A stretch of DNA of 64,000 bases from Puccinia triticina (lineage: Eukaryota; Basidiomycota; Pucciniomycetes; Pucciniales; Pucciniaceae): positions 3,711,501-3,775,500 of the forward strand of contig NC_070560.1 in the NCBI RefSeq assembly GCF_026914185.1, read 5' to 3'. The notes below the pieces were generated by a model, which was given only the letters and a program-made list of their open reading frames with translations, ran no database searches and had not been told where the DNA came from. A program made the position numbers and the translations under genes. Positions 10,286 to 21,590 of the stretch are shown in pieces. Position 1 is the stretch's first letter, and the number at the start of each line of letters is the position of its first letter.

Positions 10286-12377
10286 TTAGCTACTGGTGAT
10301 GTGGTGGGATGTGTGTGCCATGAGAAATGGTGAAGAAGGGTTCAGAGTCTGCCATTGATTCAAGAAGTCATTTTTTATCGCTTTGGCAATCTCAAAGCGA
10401 GTGGGAACTTTGACAAGGTGAAGAGAGAAAATCTGATCCGGAGAATTGAAGAAGGGGATGAACATCTTGACAAGGCATGCCAACAGTAATTTCCACATTG
10501 GTTCTTTGGAGGTGTGTTGTGTGGTTGAGCTGAGCTTGATGATGGATAGAACTTGTATGAAAGACATGGAGTTCCACCAAGGCAGCAACAATCCTTGCCC
10601 AGTCAACAGAGACATATTCCGGAGGGTGTAGCAGTTGGTACAGGCAGTGGACAAGTGTGGATTCTGGATGTTCTGTTTTTGTGATCGTTGGGATGAAGGA
10701 GCCAGAGGGCAGGAGGTGGTTCTGGTTTCCAAACTTTCTGAGTAGGGGGAAGTCAATCACATCTGGGCAATACCATTGCTTGTTGTGAGGGGGGGACAGG
10801 AAATCACCAGCTACCAAAAGAGGAAATTTCAGTCTGTCATCATCTTTTACCAGTGCAAAGGAGAACAGCGCACTAAGCAATGTAATTGTCTGCATCCAAG
10901 ATGCGTAGGAGCAGGAAATCCTTTGGAAATGAAAAGATGGCAAAGGTGGAGCTGGAGGATGGAGACCCCGGGAGCAGTTCTGAAGCAACGGGGAGAGTAG
11001 CTTCCAAGTGGCAACATATTTTGACCACAATAGTTTGGATCCAGTAAAAGATTGGCTAATAGCAATGACCTGTGCTCGGACATTATCACATTTGATTATA
11101 GTAAGCTGAGGATTTGGGATTGCACTTGATGCGGATGGCACAGTGTGAATGCAATAGGTTTGAGCAGTTGTAGAGTCTAATGGACCAAGAGTGAGGGCCA
11201 AGGGACCAGGACAAGGATGCAAAGCTGGGTCTGATTGGGTTGTGGCTGATGTGGTGTCCTCTGTGCCAGCTGGTTCGGAAGTGGAGTGGGGCAAATGATC
11301 TGGGGCCAAATGGTGGCTGGTAGGATTCAATCCAGTAGTGTTAGGAATGTTTGAAGTAGCCGAAGCAGGTGCCCCCGGTGAGTTGGCACAAATTCTAGGC
11401 CAAGGTAAGATGTTGAGGGCCCGCGTTGGACTTGATTGGTCAAAGGTTGGTGAAGTGCTACATTTGTCGTTAGAAGAGAGCTGTATCTCAAGTGCCCAAG
11501 AGGAGGGAAAATTCCCGGTGGCTTACGGCGGCCCGTTGTCCCAAGGAGACCGCTGAGTGGTGGGAGAGACAGTGGGTGAGAGGCCTGGATGATTGGTTGG
11601 AGCCAGAGGTTGAGCGGGGGTGGAAAGAGTGGTAGAGGAAGTTGGGCCTTTCTGGAGGAGATCAACTGCCTTGGTACCTCTGGCCTTCTTTGCTTGCTTG
11701 TTTGCCACTTTCTTGACGGGCTTATCTGCTTTCATGTGGCCAGGTGATGCTTGGTTGGCTGGTTGGTAAATCTTAATGTCTTCATCTTCAGGAATGACAC
11801 CGGTTTCCTCCCACTCTGTGTGAAGGAAGGATGGGTGTCAGAACTGACATGAGTAAGGAGGTGGTGATCAGGCAGGGAGAAGAAGAGGCTTACTGCGTTT
11901 GCTGTGTGTGAGAGAATTTTCTAGCTGTTTGGAGACACGTTTGCAACTCCGAGGGAGCTTGAGTGCAAGGATCTCTTTGGCAGAGCGTTTGGCGGCATTG
12001 ATTGTTTGGTTAAACTCTTCTGCAGTGATTTCCTGGATTTCAGTGGGCAGGATGGCTTTGCGAGGATTTAATGCGGCGGGGCCCGCGGAGGAGCCGTTCT
12101 GAATGAGAAACTTGGCAAACAACGGGGCCGGCAGTGGAGAGTTCGTCTGATTTTGTTTGATGTCCTCTTTGGCTGTTACAAATATGAATTGGCACAGTTG
12201 CACAATGCCCGGAGGGATTAAGCTAAGAGGCTACATACTTGGAGGTGGTGTGGAATCCAAGCGGTCGCAATGGCTACTGATTGGTGAAGACACAGGCTGG
12301 TTGGAGTGGTTGGAGGAAGTGGGAAAATGCAGATTGGTGGGGTGGAAGTGGATGCCCAATGCAAAAGCTGGGTGCAT
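10286..12377 (-). pseudogene. Gene Y, copy 1 (module protein of unknown function, frameshifted)
   Basis: Start chosen at ATG 12377 because exon 1 ends in STPPPS just before an intron, as in copy 2. Introns are 12238-12173 (GTATGT...AACAG) and 11893-11816 (GTAAGC...CACAG), at the same positions as in copy 2. Exon 2 carries LPTEIQEITAEEFNQTINAA and KEILALKLPRS. Exon 3 begins EWEETGVIPEDEDIKI, then a Lys-rich and Ser/Pro-rich linker, then conserved blocks LTIIKCDNVRA, WSKYVATWKLLSPLL, WYCPDVIDFPLLRKFGN, GSFIPTITKTEHPES and WARIVAALVEL. The C-terminus (MSFIQVLSIIK to NDFLNQWQT) is in a different frame. Relative to copy 2, about 170 residues between these blocks are missing, so a deletion plus frameshift is inferred. 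No catalytic motif or known domain recognised. It is downstream of X on the same strand. Confidence 0.6.
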
Positions 12378-12877
12378 GATGGAATCTGATGAGTCAAGAG
12401 GAGGTTGGGTGTGGGAGGAGCGAGGCAAGAGTCAAAGCCTACCCGCTCTTTATGTTGTTGCAAGGGAGGAAGGTGAGACAATTCTTGCGTCTAGAACCAA
12501 ACTCCCCATGGCCTTTGTGTGGTGACGTCAACCTTCTCCCTATGAGATGATGTGTTCTGATTCTTTTGTGGGCCGCAGGGTGACCGCAGTCGCCGCGGTG
12601 TATGCTTGATGATGGGATCATTTGTGTGCAATCAAAGGCTGTGGAGAGACTTGGTCAGCCATTGGCAAATGCTGGAGATCCCCTGCTGCCCAAGGGGATC
12701 AAGCCCGCGGGGAAGAGTTTTGCAAAACATTGGTGTGGGACCAATTAGTTGACAGGTTTCTTTGGGGCTGGATTGACAGCACCGTCAATGACCTAGCGGC
12801 TATCATTCCCTGTTTTGTGGGTCCTTGTAACAACGGCATGCAGAGCCAGAAGATCGCCAGTGGCTTTCCGCGGTGCA

Positions 12878-12915
12878 TGTCCACCATGACGTTTAGCCAA
12901 ACATCAGGGTGGACA
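12878..12915. repeat. Module palindrome 1 (38 bp)
   Basis: TGTCCACCATGACGTTTAG and its imperfect inverted arm CCAAACATCAGGGTGGACA. Centre AGCC instead of GGCC. Confidence 0.8.
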
Positions 12916-13234
12916 TTTGGCTTGCCATGGAGCTGGATGGTGGGAACGTGCTGGGTTTCATCCCCATGGCTTGGGGGCATGCCGCTTGTCACCTGTTGGG
13001 AATGTCATTGATCAGGTGGGGAAGCACTCATCCGTGTGCGCAATGTCTGCAGTTTCAGAGTGCGTGTGACTCACTCTTGTGGCCTGCAACACGCAGTGCC
13101 AATGTGCTAGTCGCGGCTATGAAGAAGGAGGGTGGCGGGGCCAAATCCTTATATGGCCAAGCTGATTCATAACGGAGTGCCTGTGGAAGCAGGCAGAGCC
13201 CAGGGTTGCATGTACTTTGTTTGCTATGCTCTTT

Positions 13235-13268
13235 TCCACCCTGACGTTTGGCCAAACGTCAGGGTGGA
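13235..13268. repeat. Module palindrome 2 (34 bp, perfect)
   Basis: TCCACCCTGACGTTTGG followed directly by its exact reverse complement CCAAACGTCAGGGTGGA; no loop. Confidence 0.92.
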
Positions 13269-13829
13269 CATCTCAATCGGAGGTGTAATGGTACCAAGAC
13301 AAAGAATTACAGGCTCCATCTTCTGGGGCGGGACCGTATGTCAGAGCGGTATGGATCCCCGTGCACTGCAGGGACGTTGAAACTGCCAATAATGGCAGGA
13401 AATGTTCTTGTCTCCTATGAGGGTAGCGGCCATGAGAGGATTGAGGAGCCATAGGGGAGTAATTGCTCTGGTGAGGCGGCATGGTGTTTTGGGGCTTCAC
13501 CAACAATTACGCAAACATCCACCTGGATGATCAGCTACTGAATACAATGTGTTCATGTGTGGTCACCTATGAGTGAACCCCACACCGTGGGCTGCTTGAT
13601 ATGATGGTGTTGGGTTCCACTAACTACTGTGGTCCGCCTCCTCCGGCGGGTGATGACAATCATGATGCCTGTCTTAGTCTCACCATTTGTTGCTGTGACG
13701 CACATGCAACCAGTGGGCAATTGCCACTGCTTTGCAGGTGCTCATTGAACCCAACACAGAGATGCGTTTGGCAGCGGCGAGTTCCTGCCGGTGTGCGGCA
13801 GCGGTTCACGGGGGCATAGAACACAGAGT

Positions 13830-14177
13830 TAGAGATGGCATCAGGTACCTGTTTGCGGGTACCCGCTACCCGCTACCCGTTTGCGGGAAACCTGCTACCC
13901 GTTTGCGGGTACCTGATTTCAGGAGCAGGTACCTGGAAACAGGTGCCGGGTGCAGGTGCGGGTGTCCAATATCAATGAAATTTCAGGCAGGTATCCGCAC
14001 CTGTCACAGGTATCTGCACAGAAAGTGCTGTCCTACAGGGTAGGGATGGCGCTGGGTACCATTTTGCAGGTGCCCGCCAGCGGGTGCCAGGTGCGGGTGC
14101 GGGTGTCCAAATTTTGTGAAAATTTGGGCAGGTACCTGCACCGGCCACGGGTACCCGGGTGTGAAGTGCCATCTCTA
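13830..14177. mobile_element. hAT-type MITE (348 bp), TSD CACAGAGT
   Basis: Terminal inverted repeats TAGAGATGGCA/TGCCATCTCTA fit the hAT YARNG terminal pattern. Perfect 8 bp target duplications CACAGAGT lie at 13822-13829 and 14178-14185. The interior is an irregular array of GGTACCCGC and GGGTACCTG-like units and is non-coding. Confidence 0.88.
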
Positions 14178-14227
14178 CACAGAGTATAGGGAGCATGGCT
14201 GTGTGATTCCTGCTCCTATTCACAAGT

Positions 14228-14263
14228 TGTCCACCGTGATGTACGGCCAAACATCACGGTGGA
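14228..14263. repeat. Module palindrome 3 (36 bp)
   Basis: TGTCCACCGTGATGTACGG / CCAAACATCACGGTGGA. The outer arms CCACCGTGATGT and ACATCACGGTGG pair perfectly; the core differs. Confidence 0.85.
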
Positions 14264-14323
14264 AAAGACACAGAGGTTTGAGTGAGTGTTGTATCAGCCA
14301 AGCCTGTCGCACCCTGTCACACA

Positions 14324-14363
14324 TTGTCCACCCTGATGTTTGGCCAAACGTCAGGGTGGACAA
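14324..14363. repeat. Module palindrome 4 (40 bp)
   Basis: TTGTCCACCCTGATGTTTGG / CCAAACGTCAGGGTGGACAA, a single mismatch over 20 bp arms. Confidence 0.9.
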
Positions 14364-14698
14364 CATAGAGCCTCTGCCACACCTGTCCACAAGGTATCAC
14401 CGGCAGATTTGGCACTGCCTTCTATGGCAGCCAGCGAGTCACTCCCATCACAGTACATCACATTCATCCTGGCCATGTGTCACAGCTACAAAACACTTAG
14501 AGAAGACATGACATGTAAAAAGCCCCTATCCCAGCTCCCCCTCCCTTCAAGCGTCACATTGCATTGAACCCCCGGATGGCACACCTGATCCTCCCGCGGC
14601 ACCTCCACTGGGCCCAGCGGTGGGTTGCAATGGTGCATTAGACGTGCCTGATCCCGCGGTTCCATCTTGAAGTGAGCACCTCTGTTACAGGTTTTGGG

Positions 14699-15785
14699 CT
14701 ATGATGCCAAACCCATTGGTTTGACTTTTGAGACAATATCTTGCTCACAACAGCTGAGTTGACTCCAATAGCTTGACCAATAGCAATCGATGGGTAAACC
14801 TCGCGGCACACGGACAACTCCTTTTGTTCTCTTGAAGTTGCGTGCGGACTGGGCGTACAACGTTTTGTGGGTCGCAATCGTCTTATGGTGCTGTGCTTGA
14901 GCTTGGATGATTTTGTTGACAGAGTGCAGTATTGTGGTCAGGTTGTCACTACGCCATTCAGGCACAAGTGAGGCTGGAGCGCTGTCTGGGCCTGCATCTT
15001 CAATGTCCAAGCCGCACCCCTTGTGCTCAACAATGTGTGCCAGCGCTATGTTACTTTCAAAGAGTTTGTCAACCATGGCGCATCTGTTCTGCATTATCTG
15101 TTTAACCGTTCCAGGACCAGTCAGTCAACACATCCTGAAGGCACCAATGAGCAAGTTGCTTACTTTCTTCTGCCAGCACGTGTATTGTTCCTTTGCGGCT
15201 TTTGCACGCTTGATCTTGTTGTAATCCTCCACAGCCATGTCCTGGAATTTGCGCAGCTCCCCTGATTTGGTCTGGAGCCACCTGTTGATGATTGCGGGTG
15301 CCTCTCCGGCCTGGACGTCACTCAAGGGGGTTGTTTGCCTGATCCATTCAACCGCTTTGATTGCTAGCACCTCAAAAGCCGCCAAATTCCAGCCCAAACT
15401 GACCCCTGGCCCGGCTTCCCACTGAAAGGTCAATCGTGATATACCCGCCAAGGCCAGAGCCCTTTTAACGTCAGCTTGCGTCTGAATGATGATGGGCTTT
15501 GAGCCTTTGACCATGCGCCGGACAACAGATGAAGTGAACGGGGGTAAGACAACATTTTGGCGGATTTCTTTCTCTGCCATTGCAACAAAGTGGTCAATCT
15601 CTGCAGGCGGTTTTTCACTCAAAGCTTCACGGACTCGGTCAAGCTGGGTGAGGATCATCTTGCTCCTATTCTCAATCCAATATTGGTCCGCAATTTCAAC
15701 TGAGGTTGGAGTTCGTGGGTAGTCTTGGGGCTTTTCTGGATGGCCTAGAAAGAACTTGACAGCTCTGTTTATGAAGCTTAGGGCT
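14699..15785 (-). CDS. Gene X, copy 1 (5'-truncated module protein of unknown function)
   Basis: Two exons are visible. The first reads leftward from about 15785 with VKFFLGHPEKPQDYPRTP, a segment rich in NRSKMILTQLDRVREAL, then EKEIRQNVVLPPFTSSVV, ALALAGISRLTFQWEAGPG, WIRQTTPLSDVQAGEAP and KEQYTCWQKK. An intron at 15163-15098 (GTAAGC...AACAG) leads to an exon with DKLFESNIALAHIVEHKGC, PEWRSDNLTTILHSVNKI and VPRGLPIDCYWSSYW, ending near 14699. The copy at 39798-42310 matches block by block with the same intron site. No known domain recognised. The region is Arg/Lys-rich, so a nucleic-acid-binding role is possible but unproven. The 5' end, including exon 1, is missing where AT-rich sequence and then the Gypsy LTR begin, so this copy is partial although its remaining frames are open. 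Confidence 0.62.
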
Positions 15786-16019
15786 AAAACCCGTCAAAAT
15801 TAAGGGTTTTTGGGCTCTAGCACTATAACTGTGCTGATATAAACACTAGTAATGTAAATTACTAAACTTGTTACGTGGTAATTTAGCCACTACAAGGGTT
15901 TTAAACACTCTTTAAAAAGAGGAGAATTTATTATGTAATTAATAATATATAATTATTAATTACAGTGAATTCATTTGGTGTAAAAGGTAGGTGGTAAGCG
16001 CTTAAGCTGATTGGCTGCT
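15786..16019. other. AT-rich segment with small hairpins between gene X and the Gypsy LTR
   Basis: No gene. Starts with an inverted repeat (AGGGCTAAAACCC...GGGTTTTTGGGCT) and contains others such as AGCACTATAACTGTGCT. It could be a separate small element or an extension of the LTR to its right; the border is not resolved. Confidence 0.35.
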
Positions 16020-16741
16020 TGTCAGAGGCAGAGGTCCTACGGCAACTACTTTTAAGGATAAAGCTTGTAAATATGCTAATTATAAGGGATTTTTGATATT
16101 TTTAAAGGTTTAATCCAGTGGATTTTACGTGCTGGGGATGGTTTAAAGGGAAAAGGGGCTACAGTAGTAGCAGAGGAGGATATTCACGGCAAACTTACAG
16201 TTTATGGGCGGTGAATGGTCTGGGGGATCTTTTCCTGAGGGCCAAATAGGCCTCTATTTATAGAGGGGACTTCAGTGGGCGTAAACACTGAGTCCTTTTC
16301 TCCCTGTGGGAGTATCCAGGGGTGTAGCCGTAAAAAGGGCTTGGCTGTGGGTATTTTAATTGTATTGTAATAGACTAATTTCCCTGACTCTGTCACATGA
16401 CATGTTTATAACCAATTTTCATGTGAAAGAGCTTCAGTAGAATTCTACATAATACTTTCACGGGGTATTTTTACACGAGTAATATTACTCATTAATGTAC
16501 AACAGTTTAATTTTATGTACATTGTTTGTTTTACTAAATTTATGTATGTAATACTATTTTTGGGCGCTTTCTGGGGCCAATTCTTATTTATACAATTAGT
16601 CCATGAAGGAATAGGAATAAGGGGGTGACCCCCCCTAATTTATGATGAGGAATCTGATTCTGCAATAATAATTTAATAATTATTATTATTTACTAATTTA
16701 TTGCAGTCTTCTGGATACTTAATGTATCTCTAAGGCTGACA
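16020..16741 (-). repeat. 3' LTR of Gypsy element A (about 722 bp)
   Basis: On the minus strand it starts TGTCAGCCTTAGAG right after a purine tract (AGAGGGGGCAAG) beyond the gag-pol stop, and ends CCTCTGCCTCTGACA. A minus-strand TATA box CTATAAATAG lies at 16254-16263. The left end is chosen from the TG...CA rule and the CTGACA ending seen in other LTRs here. The partner 5' LTR is missing, so no target duplication can be checked. Confidence 0.7.
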
Positions 16742-16777
16742 CTTGCCCCCTCTAAAAAGGTTAAATTCTGAAATAAT

Positions 16778-19700
16778 TTAATCTTTGTGTTTAGAGTTCT
16801 TGAATTTTCTTATATATTTATCCGCATCTTTGATGTCCTTTTCTGGCAGCCATTCACGAAGATGATGAATTGGGTTCCTGTATCTTACAAGATATAATTT
16901 ATCTTTCTCTCCTCTGATCTTTTTGTCTTTCAAGATCTTATGAATTTTCTTCTCCTCTGACTCTTCAAGTGGAGGTACTTCTGCTTCAGGTATTTCCTTA
17001 CGTAAAGGGAATAATTCAGCATCTGATTCATTATAATGTTTGAGTAAGCTTACTGGGAATGTGGGATGTTTCTTTTCTAATTCTCCATACAGTTCCACTT
17101 CTACTGCATTTGGTCCATGTAATGCTTTGACTACAAATGGTCCTACAAATGCATTCCTAAGCTTCTTAGGTCCTTTAATATTAGTAAAGTTTGGAGTTGA
17201 TATTAATACTAAATCTCCTATTTTGAAGCTGGGTATTTTGTGCTTTTTGTCCCATTTTTCTTTGCTGTATTCAAATGCATTATCCATTCTTTGTTGGGCC
17301 TGTTTTCTGGCTTTGTCCAGCATGTTCTTAAAGCTTGCTGCTGTGGGGTTTACTTCTACCAGGTCCTTTTTTAGGCTGTCTTGTGGTAGTCTGGGGTTCC
17401 ATCCTTTCTCTAGAATAGCTGGTGTTTTCCCTGTTGATGCATGGGTTGATGTCATGTAGGCTAGTTCTAGGGCTGGTAATAGTGTGACCCAGTCATGAGT
17501 AAATCCATCGGAGTCTTTGAACTCTAATCCATAGGCACAGAATCTCCTTAGCATGTCTTCCAAAGTTTGGATCATTCTCTCTGCTAGACCATCTGTTTGT
17601 GGATGGTATGCTGTTGAGAAAGAGAGTTTGGTGCCAAATAGGCGGTACAGTCCTCTCCATAGATTTGATGTAAACTTGGGATCTCTGTCACTGATGATGT
17701 TTTTGAATAGTCCTGTCCATGAAATCACCTGTTGCCAAATCATTATGGCTGTGTCCATAGCTGTATCATCTTTGTGACATGGTAAGAATATAGGTGTTTT
17801 ACTAAATCTGTCTACAATAACTAGACATGAATTATAGTTTTTCTTTCGTCCAGGTGGTAGTCCTGTAACCCAGTCCATTTTAACTGTTTCCCATGGTCTA
17901 GTGGGTTCTTCTATTTTTATCATGTGTCCAAACCTTTTGCCTGTTGCTTTATTTGCTCTCTGGCATCTTTCACATGTAGTGCAGTATGTTTCTACATCTT
18001 GTTGCCACGTTGGCCACCATGCTAGGTTTCTCACTCTGTCTTCTGTTCTGTCTGAAGATAGATGGCCAGATGATGTGCTGTCATGGCATTCATGTAGTAG
18101 TGTATTGATCAATACTCTGTCCATTACTGTTAGTACACATGTGTGTTTGGATCTGTGGTAGATTATACCGTCAAATAGGTGAAATCTTCCTTCTTGATAT
18201 GATTTCTTCCATGCTGTATCTAGTGCTGCAATCAGGTCATCATCTTTTGAATCTGTTTTGGATAATATTTGTATTAACAATGTACAGTTCTTGTCTTGTT
18301 TGTAACTATTTCTGATTTCTTCAAAGAATTCATCCTCTAGTTCAGTAATGCTAATTCCCATTATTGGTAATTCATCTGGGTCTTTAGGTGCCCAGGCTGG
18401 ATTATCTGGTGTGTTTGGTAGGGACCATCTAGAGAGTCCATCTGCATTTTTATGCAATCTCCCTTCTTTATGAATTATTTTCATGTTACCTCTGTACACT
18501 TGAATGGATATCTGCCATCTAAGCATATGTCTGTTAGAGGTTTTCATATTGATGAGTGATTTTAATGCAATACAGTCTGTGATGACATCAAACACACTTC
18601 CATCTAGATAGTAGTGGAGTTTCTCTAGGGCCCAGACTAAACATAAGCATTCTAGTTGGCTTGCTCCATATCTTGCTTCAGTTTTCTTGAGTTGTCTGGA
18701 TATGAAACAAATGGGACCTTCCACTGGTTTATCATTGATGATTTGTAATTGATGGAGTGCTGCTCCTAGTCCTTCCATGGAGGCATCAACATATAACACA
18801 AAAGGTTTCTTAAAATCTGGCATTAATAGTAGAGGTGCTCTAGTCAGGTTTTCTCTTATCTTATTAAATGCCATGTGTCTTTCTGTGGTCATTTCAAAGG
18901 CAGTATCATTGGAAGCTATCTCATACAAGCTTCTGGCCATAGCTGCATAGCCTTCTAGGTGTTGTCTGTTGTAGCTGGCAAATCCAAGAAAGCTTTGCAT
19001 TTCCTTCTTGTTTGTTGGTGCTGGCTTCTGTAACACTGCTGCTACTTTATTCTGGTCTATGCATAATCCTAGTCCTGAAACTACATGTCCTAGTGCTTTA
19101 ATTTCTGCAAATCCAAATGCACATTTCTTTAATGAAATTTTCATGTTGACATTAATTATTTTTGTTAGAACTAGTTCTGTTCTACTCATATGGTCTCCCC
19201 ATGTTTCAGAGCATATAATTATGTCATCTATGTATATAATCAGCCATCCTAGTCCAAGTTCTTCGCAGAAGATGGTATTCATCATTCTTTGAAAATGTGA
19301 TGGGGCATTTTTAATTCCAAAAGGCATCCTGAGGTATTCATAAACACCTTTGTGTGTTATAATTCTCAGGTATTTTCTTGCACGTTCTGTTACTACATTC
19401 TGATGAAATCCTTTTAAAGCATACATACTTGTAATGTATTTTGCTTTGGCTAGGTTTGTCAATGTTTCCTGTATCCTTGGTATAGGATATCTGTCTGGGA
19501 CTGTATAGGTGTTCAGTGCACGGAAATCTCCTACCATGCGTGATTTACCATTATGGTAGGTTATAATTACTGGTGTGGTTATTTCCACTTCTTCATTATG
19601 CCCTACTTTTCTAAGGACATTAAGCCTCACCAGCTCATCCAAGTGTTTTGCAAGCTCTTCTCTTGCTCTGGGGCTTGCTGGGTAGGCTGGTCTCCTTAGC

Positions 19701-21523
19701 AAAGGTGGGTAGGGGCGCTCTATGTTTAATGTAATGTCCACTTCGTGGCCTATGACTGCCCCTAGTGGCTCCTTGTCTGATGCAAATGCAGTCTTGTTCC
19801 TATACAGCATGTTGTGTAACTGTTGTAGTTGATCTATGCTCAGTTTATCATTAAAATTAGCTTCTGCTAGTTGTTCTCTTCCAAATCTTTCTTTTTCTTC
19901 ATCCTGTATTTCTACTTGTTCCACAGGTAAAGGCTCTTTGAATTTAAATAGGAATTTCTTCTTTTTATTGTCATTCCCAATAGTGAAGTATCTTTCTCTG
20001 CTATTGGTTATGTCAAAGCCATAGATATTTAAGTAGTCATTCCCTAGTATGAAGTGTTTGCTCACTGCATCCTCTATTACAATGAATTCCACTGTCATTC
20101 TGACTGATCCTGTTGGGTGAGGGATTATTATGGGGCATTCAAATACTCCTATTGGTTTCATGGTACTACTGGCACTGTTTATTCTTACTTTTCCTAGTGG
20201 TAGAAGAATATCCTTGTAGTCTGGGCATAATTTTCTCAAGTATATCTCAGGTACTACTGAGCAATATGCACCACTGTCAAGTAGCATTTCTGCTTCTCTA
20301 CCATTAAACAGTATATGTGTAATGTTGGTTTTACCAGCTGTGTAGCCTTTCCTTCTTGTAGGTTTAGTTTTCATCAGTCTGGCTTCTTGGATATTTCCTA
20401 TAGGTTGTCCAGGATGCCATGCTTGTGGTAAATTATGCTCTGTTTCAGCTTCAGCCATTTCTATGTCTATGTTAATCATATTACAAGACCCTGATGAGAC
20501 TGAAGACCCATCATCATGTGTTTCCTCTGTGTCTGATTGAGTCTTCTCTTCAGCTGTTTCTTCTGCCTCTATTTCAACATTGTTAATATTTTTCTTTGGT
20601 TGAGGGCAGTTTGGTGAAGTGTGGCCCATTTTACCACAGTTGTAGCACTTCTTATCTTTCTGATAACTCTGGTCTTTTGAAGAGGATGGTTTTTTCTCTT
20701 CTGTTTTCTCAGTTTTATCTCCTTGATATTTAGGCTTATATCTTCTGCCAATACGTGTACGTGTAGTTATGTCTTCTAAAGTGTTAACAATATCTTCAGT
20801 ACTTGCATTGTAGGGTAGTATACTTTTAATGGCGTGCTCTAGATCTCCTCCACATTTTTTGAGGATTCTCAGGTGGACTTCATTGTCTGTTAAATTGGGC
20901 CAAATGGCTTTCAATCTATCCTTCTGAGATATGACCCGTTTAATTGGATTGTCCTTTTCAATATCAAAGGTTCTCTCATCAAATTTATTCTCAATTTTGA
21001 AGCGCCATGCTGGGCTTCCCCATTTACTATTGATTTGGTCTTTCCACCATTCCCAAGATTGTTTGCCATGGTTTGAGCGTAAGTCTGTAAACCAGCGCTT
21101 GGCGCAACCTTTGAAGAGACTGTTGAGTCTTCCAGTAATTGAGGAATCACTAAGCTCAAAATCTTCTTGGTACAAATCAATTGTTTTAATGAAGTCCAGG
21201 TGATCATATTCTCCTTCACCTCTAAATGATAGCCAATCTGTAATTCTGGGTACATCTTTAGAGTTATCCCTCATAGTTTGGATACTTGGATTATATGATT
21301 TTTCTTTGAAGAATGGTGTTGGTGGTACTGTGTACTCTTTTCTCAAGGGTTTTTCCTCTTCTGCCATTCTTCTGAAGGGATTGCTGGATTGATGTGGTGG
21401 TACATCTTTTGTTCCTTGTTTGTATGGTGTCTGAACTTGGGGTTGCACTTGTATATTGTTGCCAATTTTTTGTGCTATGTTATCCATGCTGGCCATAAGT
21501 TTACTCTGCATTTCATCAGACAC
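16778..21523 (-). CDS. Gypsy element A gag-pol polyprotein (chromovirus, RT-dead)
   Basis: One uninterrupted 1581-codon frame. Order: gag; CCHC zinc knuckle [14 protein letters not shown] near residue 293; aspartic protease [13 protein letters not shown] near 415; reverse transcriptase; RNase H ([26 protein letters not shown]); integrase with an H-C zinc domain (HECHDS...CTTCERC) and D, D, E in [15 protein letters not shown] and DGLAERMIQ; and a C-terminal chromodomain-like segment ([19 protein letters not shown]), which marks a chromovirus. The first RT aspartate is lost: the sequence reads [13 protein letters not shown], with codon TAT at 19423-19421 (residue 701), where the related element at 57263-57918 has CMDVLKGFHQN. 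The second active-site box YIDDII is intact. The element should therefore be unable to copy itself unless supplied in trans. Upstream of the start, 5' UTR and LTR are absent; unrelated sequence begins within about 70 bp. Confidence 0.95.
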   Translation of the reverse strand: MSDEMQSKLMASMDNIAQKIGNNIQVQPQVQTPYKQGTKDVPPHQSSNPFRRMAEEEKPLRKEYTVPPTPFFKEKSYNPSIQTMRDNSKDVPRITDWLSFRGEGEYDHLDFIKTIDLYQEDFELSDSSITGRLNSLFKGCAKRWFTDLRSNHGKQSWEWWKDQINSKWGSPAWRFKIENKFDERTFDIEKDNPIKRVISQKDRLKAIWPNLTDNEVHLRILKKCGGDLEHAIKSILPYNASTEDIVNTLEDITTRTRIGRRYKPKYQGDKTEKTEEKKPSSSKDQSYQKDKKCYNCGKMGHTSPNCPQPKKNINNVEIEAEETAEEKTQSDTEETHDDGSSVSSGSCNMINIDIEMAEAETEHNLPQAWHPGQPIGNIQEARLMKTKPTRRKGYTAGKTNITHILFNGREAEMLLDSGAYCSVVPEIYLRKLCPDYKDILLPLGKVRINSASSTMKPIGVFECPIIIPHPTGSVRMTVEFIVIEDAVSKHFILGNDYLNIYGFDITNSRERYFTIGNDNKKKKFLFKFKEPLPVEQVEIQDEEKERFGREQLAEANFNDKLSIDQLQQLHNMLYRNKTAFASDKEPLGAVIGHEVDITLNIERPYPPLLRRPAYPASPRAREELAKHLDELVRLNVLRKVGHNEEVEITTPVIITYHNGKSRMVGDFRALNTYTVPDRYPIPRIQETLTNLAKAKYITSMYALKGFHQNVVTERARKYLRIITHKGVYEYLRMPFGIKNAPSHFQRMMNTIFCEELGLGWLIIYIDDIIICSETWGDHMSRTELVLTKIINVNMKISLKKCAFGFAEIKALGHVVSGLGLCIDQNKVAAVLQKPAPTNKKEMQSFLGFASYNRQHLEGYAAMARSLYEIASNDTAFEMTTERHMAFNKIRENLTRAPLLLMPDFKKPFVLYVDASMEGLGAALHQLQIINDKPVEGPICFISRQLKKTEARYGASQLECLCLVWALEKLHYYLDGSVFDVITDCIALKSLINMKTSNRHMLRWQISIQVYRGNMKIIHKEGRLHKNADGLSRWSLPNTPDNPAWAPKDPDELPIMGISITELEDEFFEEIRNSYKQDKNCTLLIQILSKTDSKDDDLIAALDTAWKKSYQEGRFHLFDGIIYHRSKHTCVLTVMDRVLINTLLHECHDSTSSGHLSSDRTEDRVRNLAWWPTWQQDVETYCTTCERCQRANKATGKRFGHMIKIEEPTRPWETVKMDWVTGLPPGRKKNYNSCLVIVDRFSKTPIFLPCHKDDTAMDTAIMIWQQVISWTGLFKNIISDRDPKFTSNLWRGLYRLFGTKLSFSTAYHPQTDGLAERMIQTLEDMLRRFCAYGLEFKDSDGFTHDWVTLLPALELAYMTSTHASTGKTPAILEKGWNPRLPQDSLKKDLVEVNPTAASFKNMLDKARKQAQQRMDNAFEYSKEKWDKKHKIPSFKIGDLVLISTPNFTNIKGPKKLRNAFVGPFVVKALHGPNAVEVELYGELEKKHPTFPVSLLKHYNESDAELFPLRKEIPEAEVPPLEESEEKKIHKILKDKKIRGEKDKLYLVRYRNPIHHLREWLPEKDIKDADKYIRKFKNSKHKD

Positions 21524-21590
21524 TTTGGGTGACTTCCACCACCACAGCAGTCATCCAGAATGATACACGAGCTAAAAACTTGTCCAGCAC

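Larger units (their letters stand above)
12378..14698. other. X-Y spacer of module copy 1, with four palindromes and a MITE
   Basis: No convincing gene. It separates X (ends 14699, minus) from Y (starts 12377, minus) and so should hold the Y promoter; a CATAAAG motif near 12452 could be a weak TATA element. It holds palindromes at 12878, 13235, 14228 and 14324 and a hAT-like MITE at 13830-14177. ORFs of 60-130 codons on both strands lack support. Confidence 0.5.

Noticed and set aside
12157..13506. ORFs of up to 129 codons in the X-Y spacer
   Set aside because: They overlap each other on both strands, cross the palindromes, and have no equivalent in the spacer of module copy 2.
16020..21590. 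Full-length status of Gypsy element A
   Set aside because: Only the 3' LTR is present; about 70 bp upstream of the gag start the sequence changes to unrelated DNA with no LTR or primer binding site.
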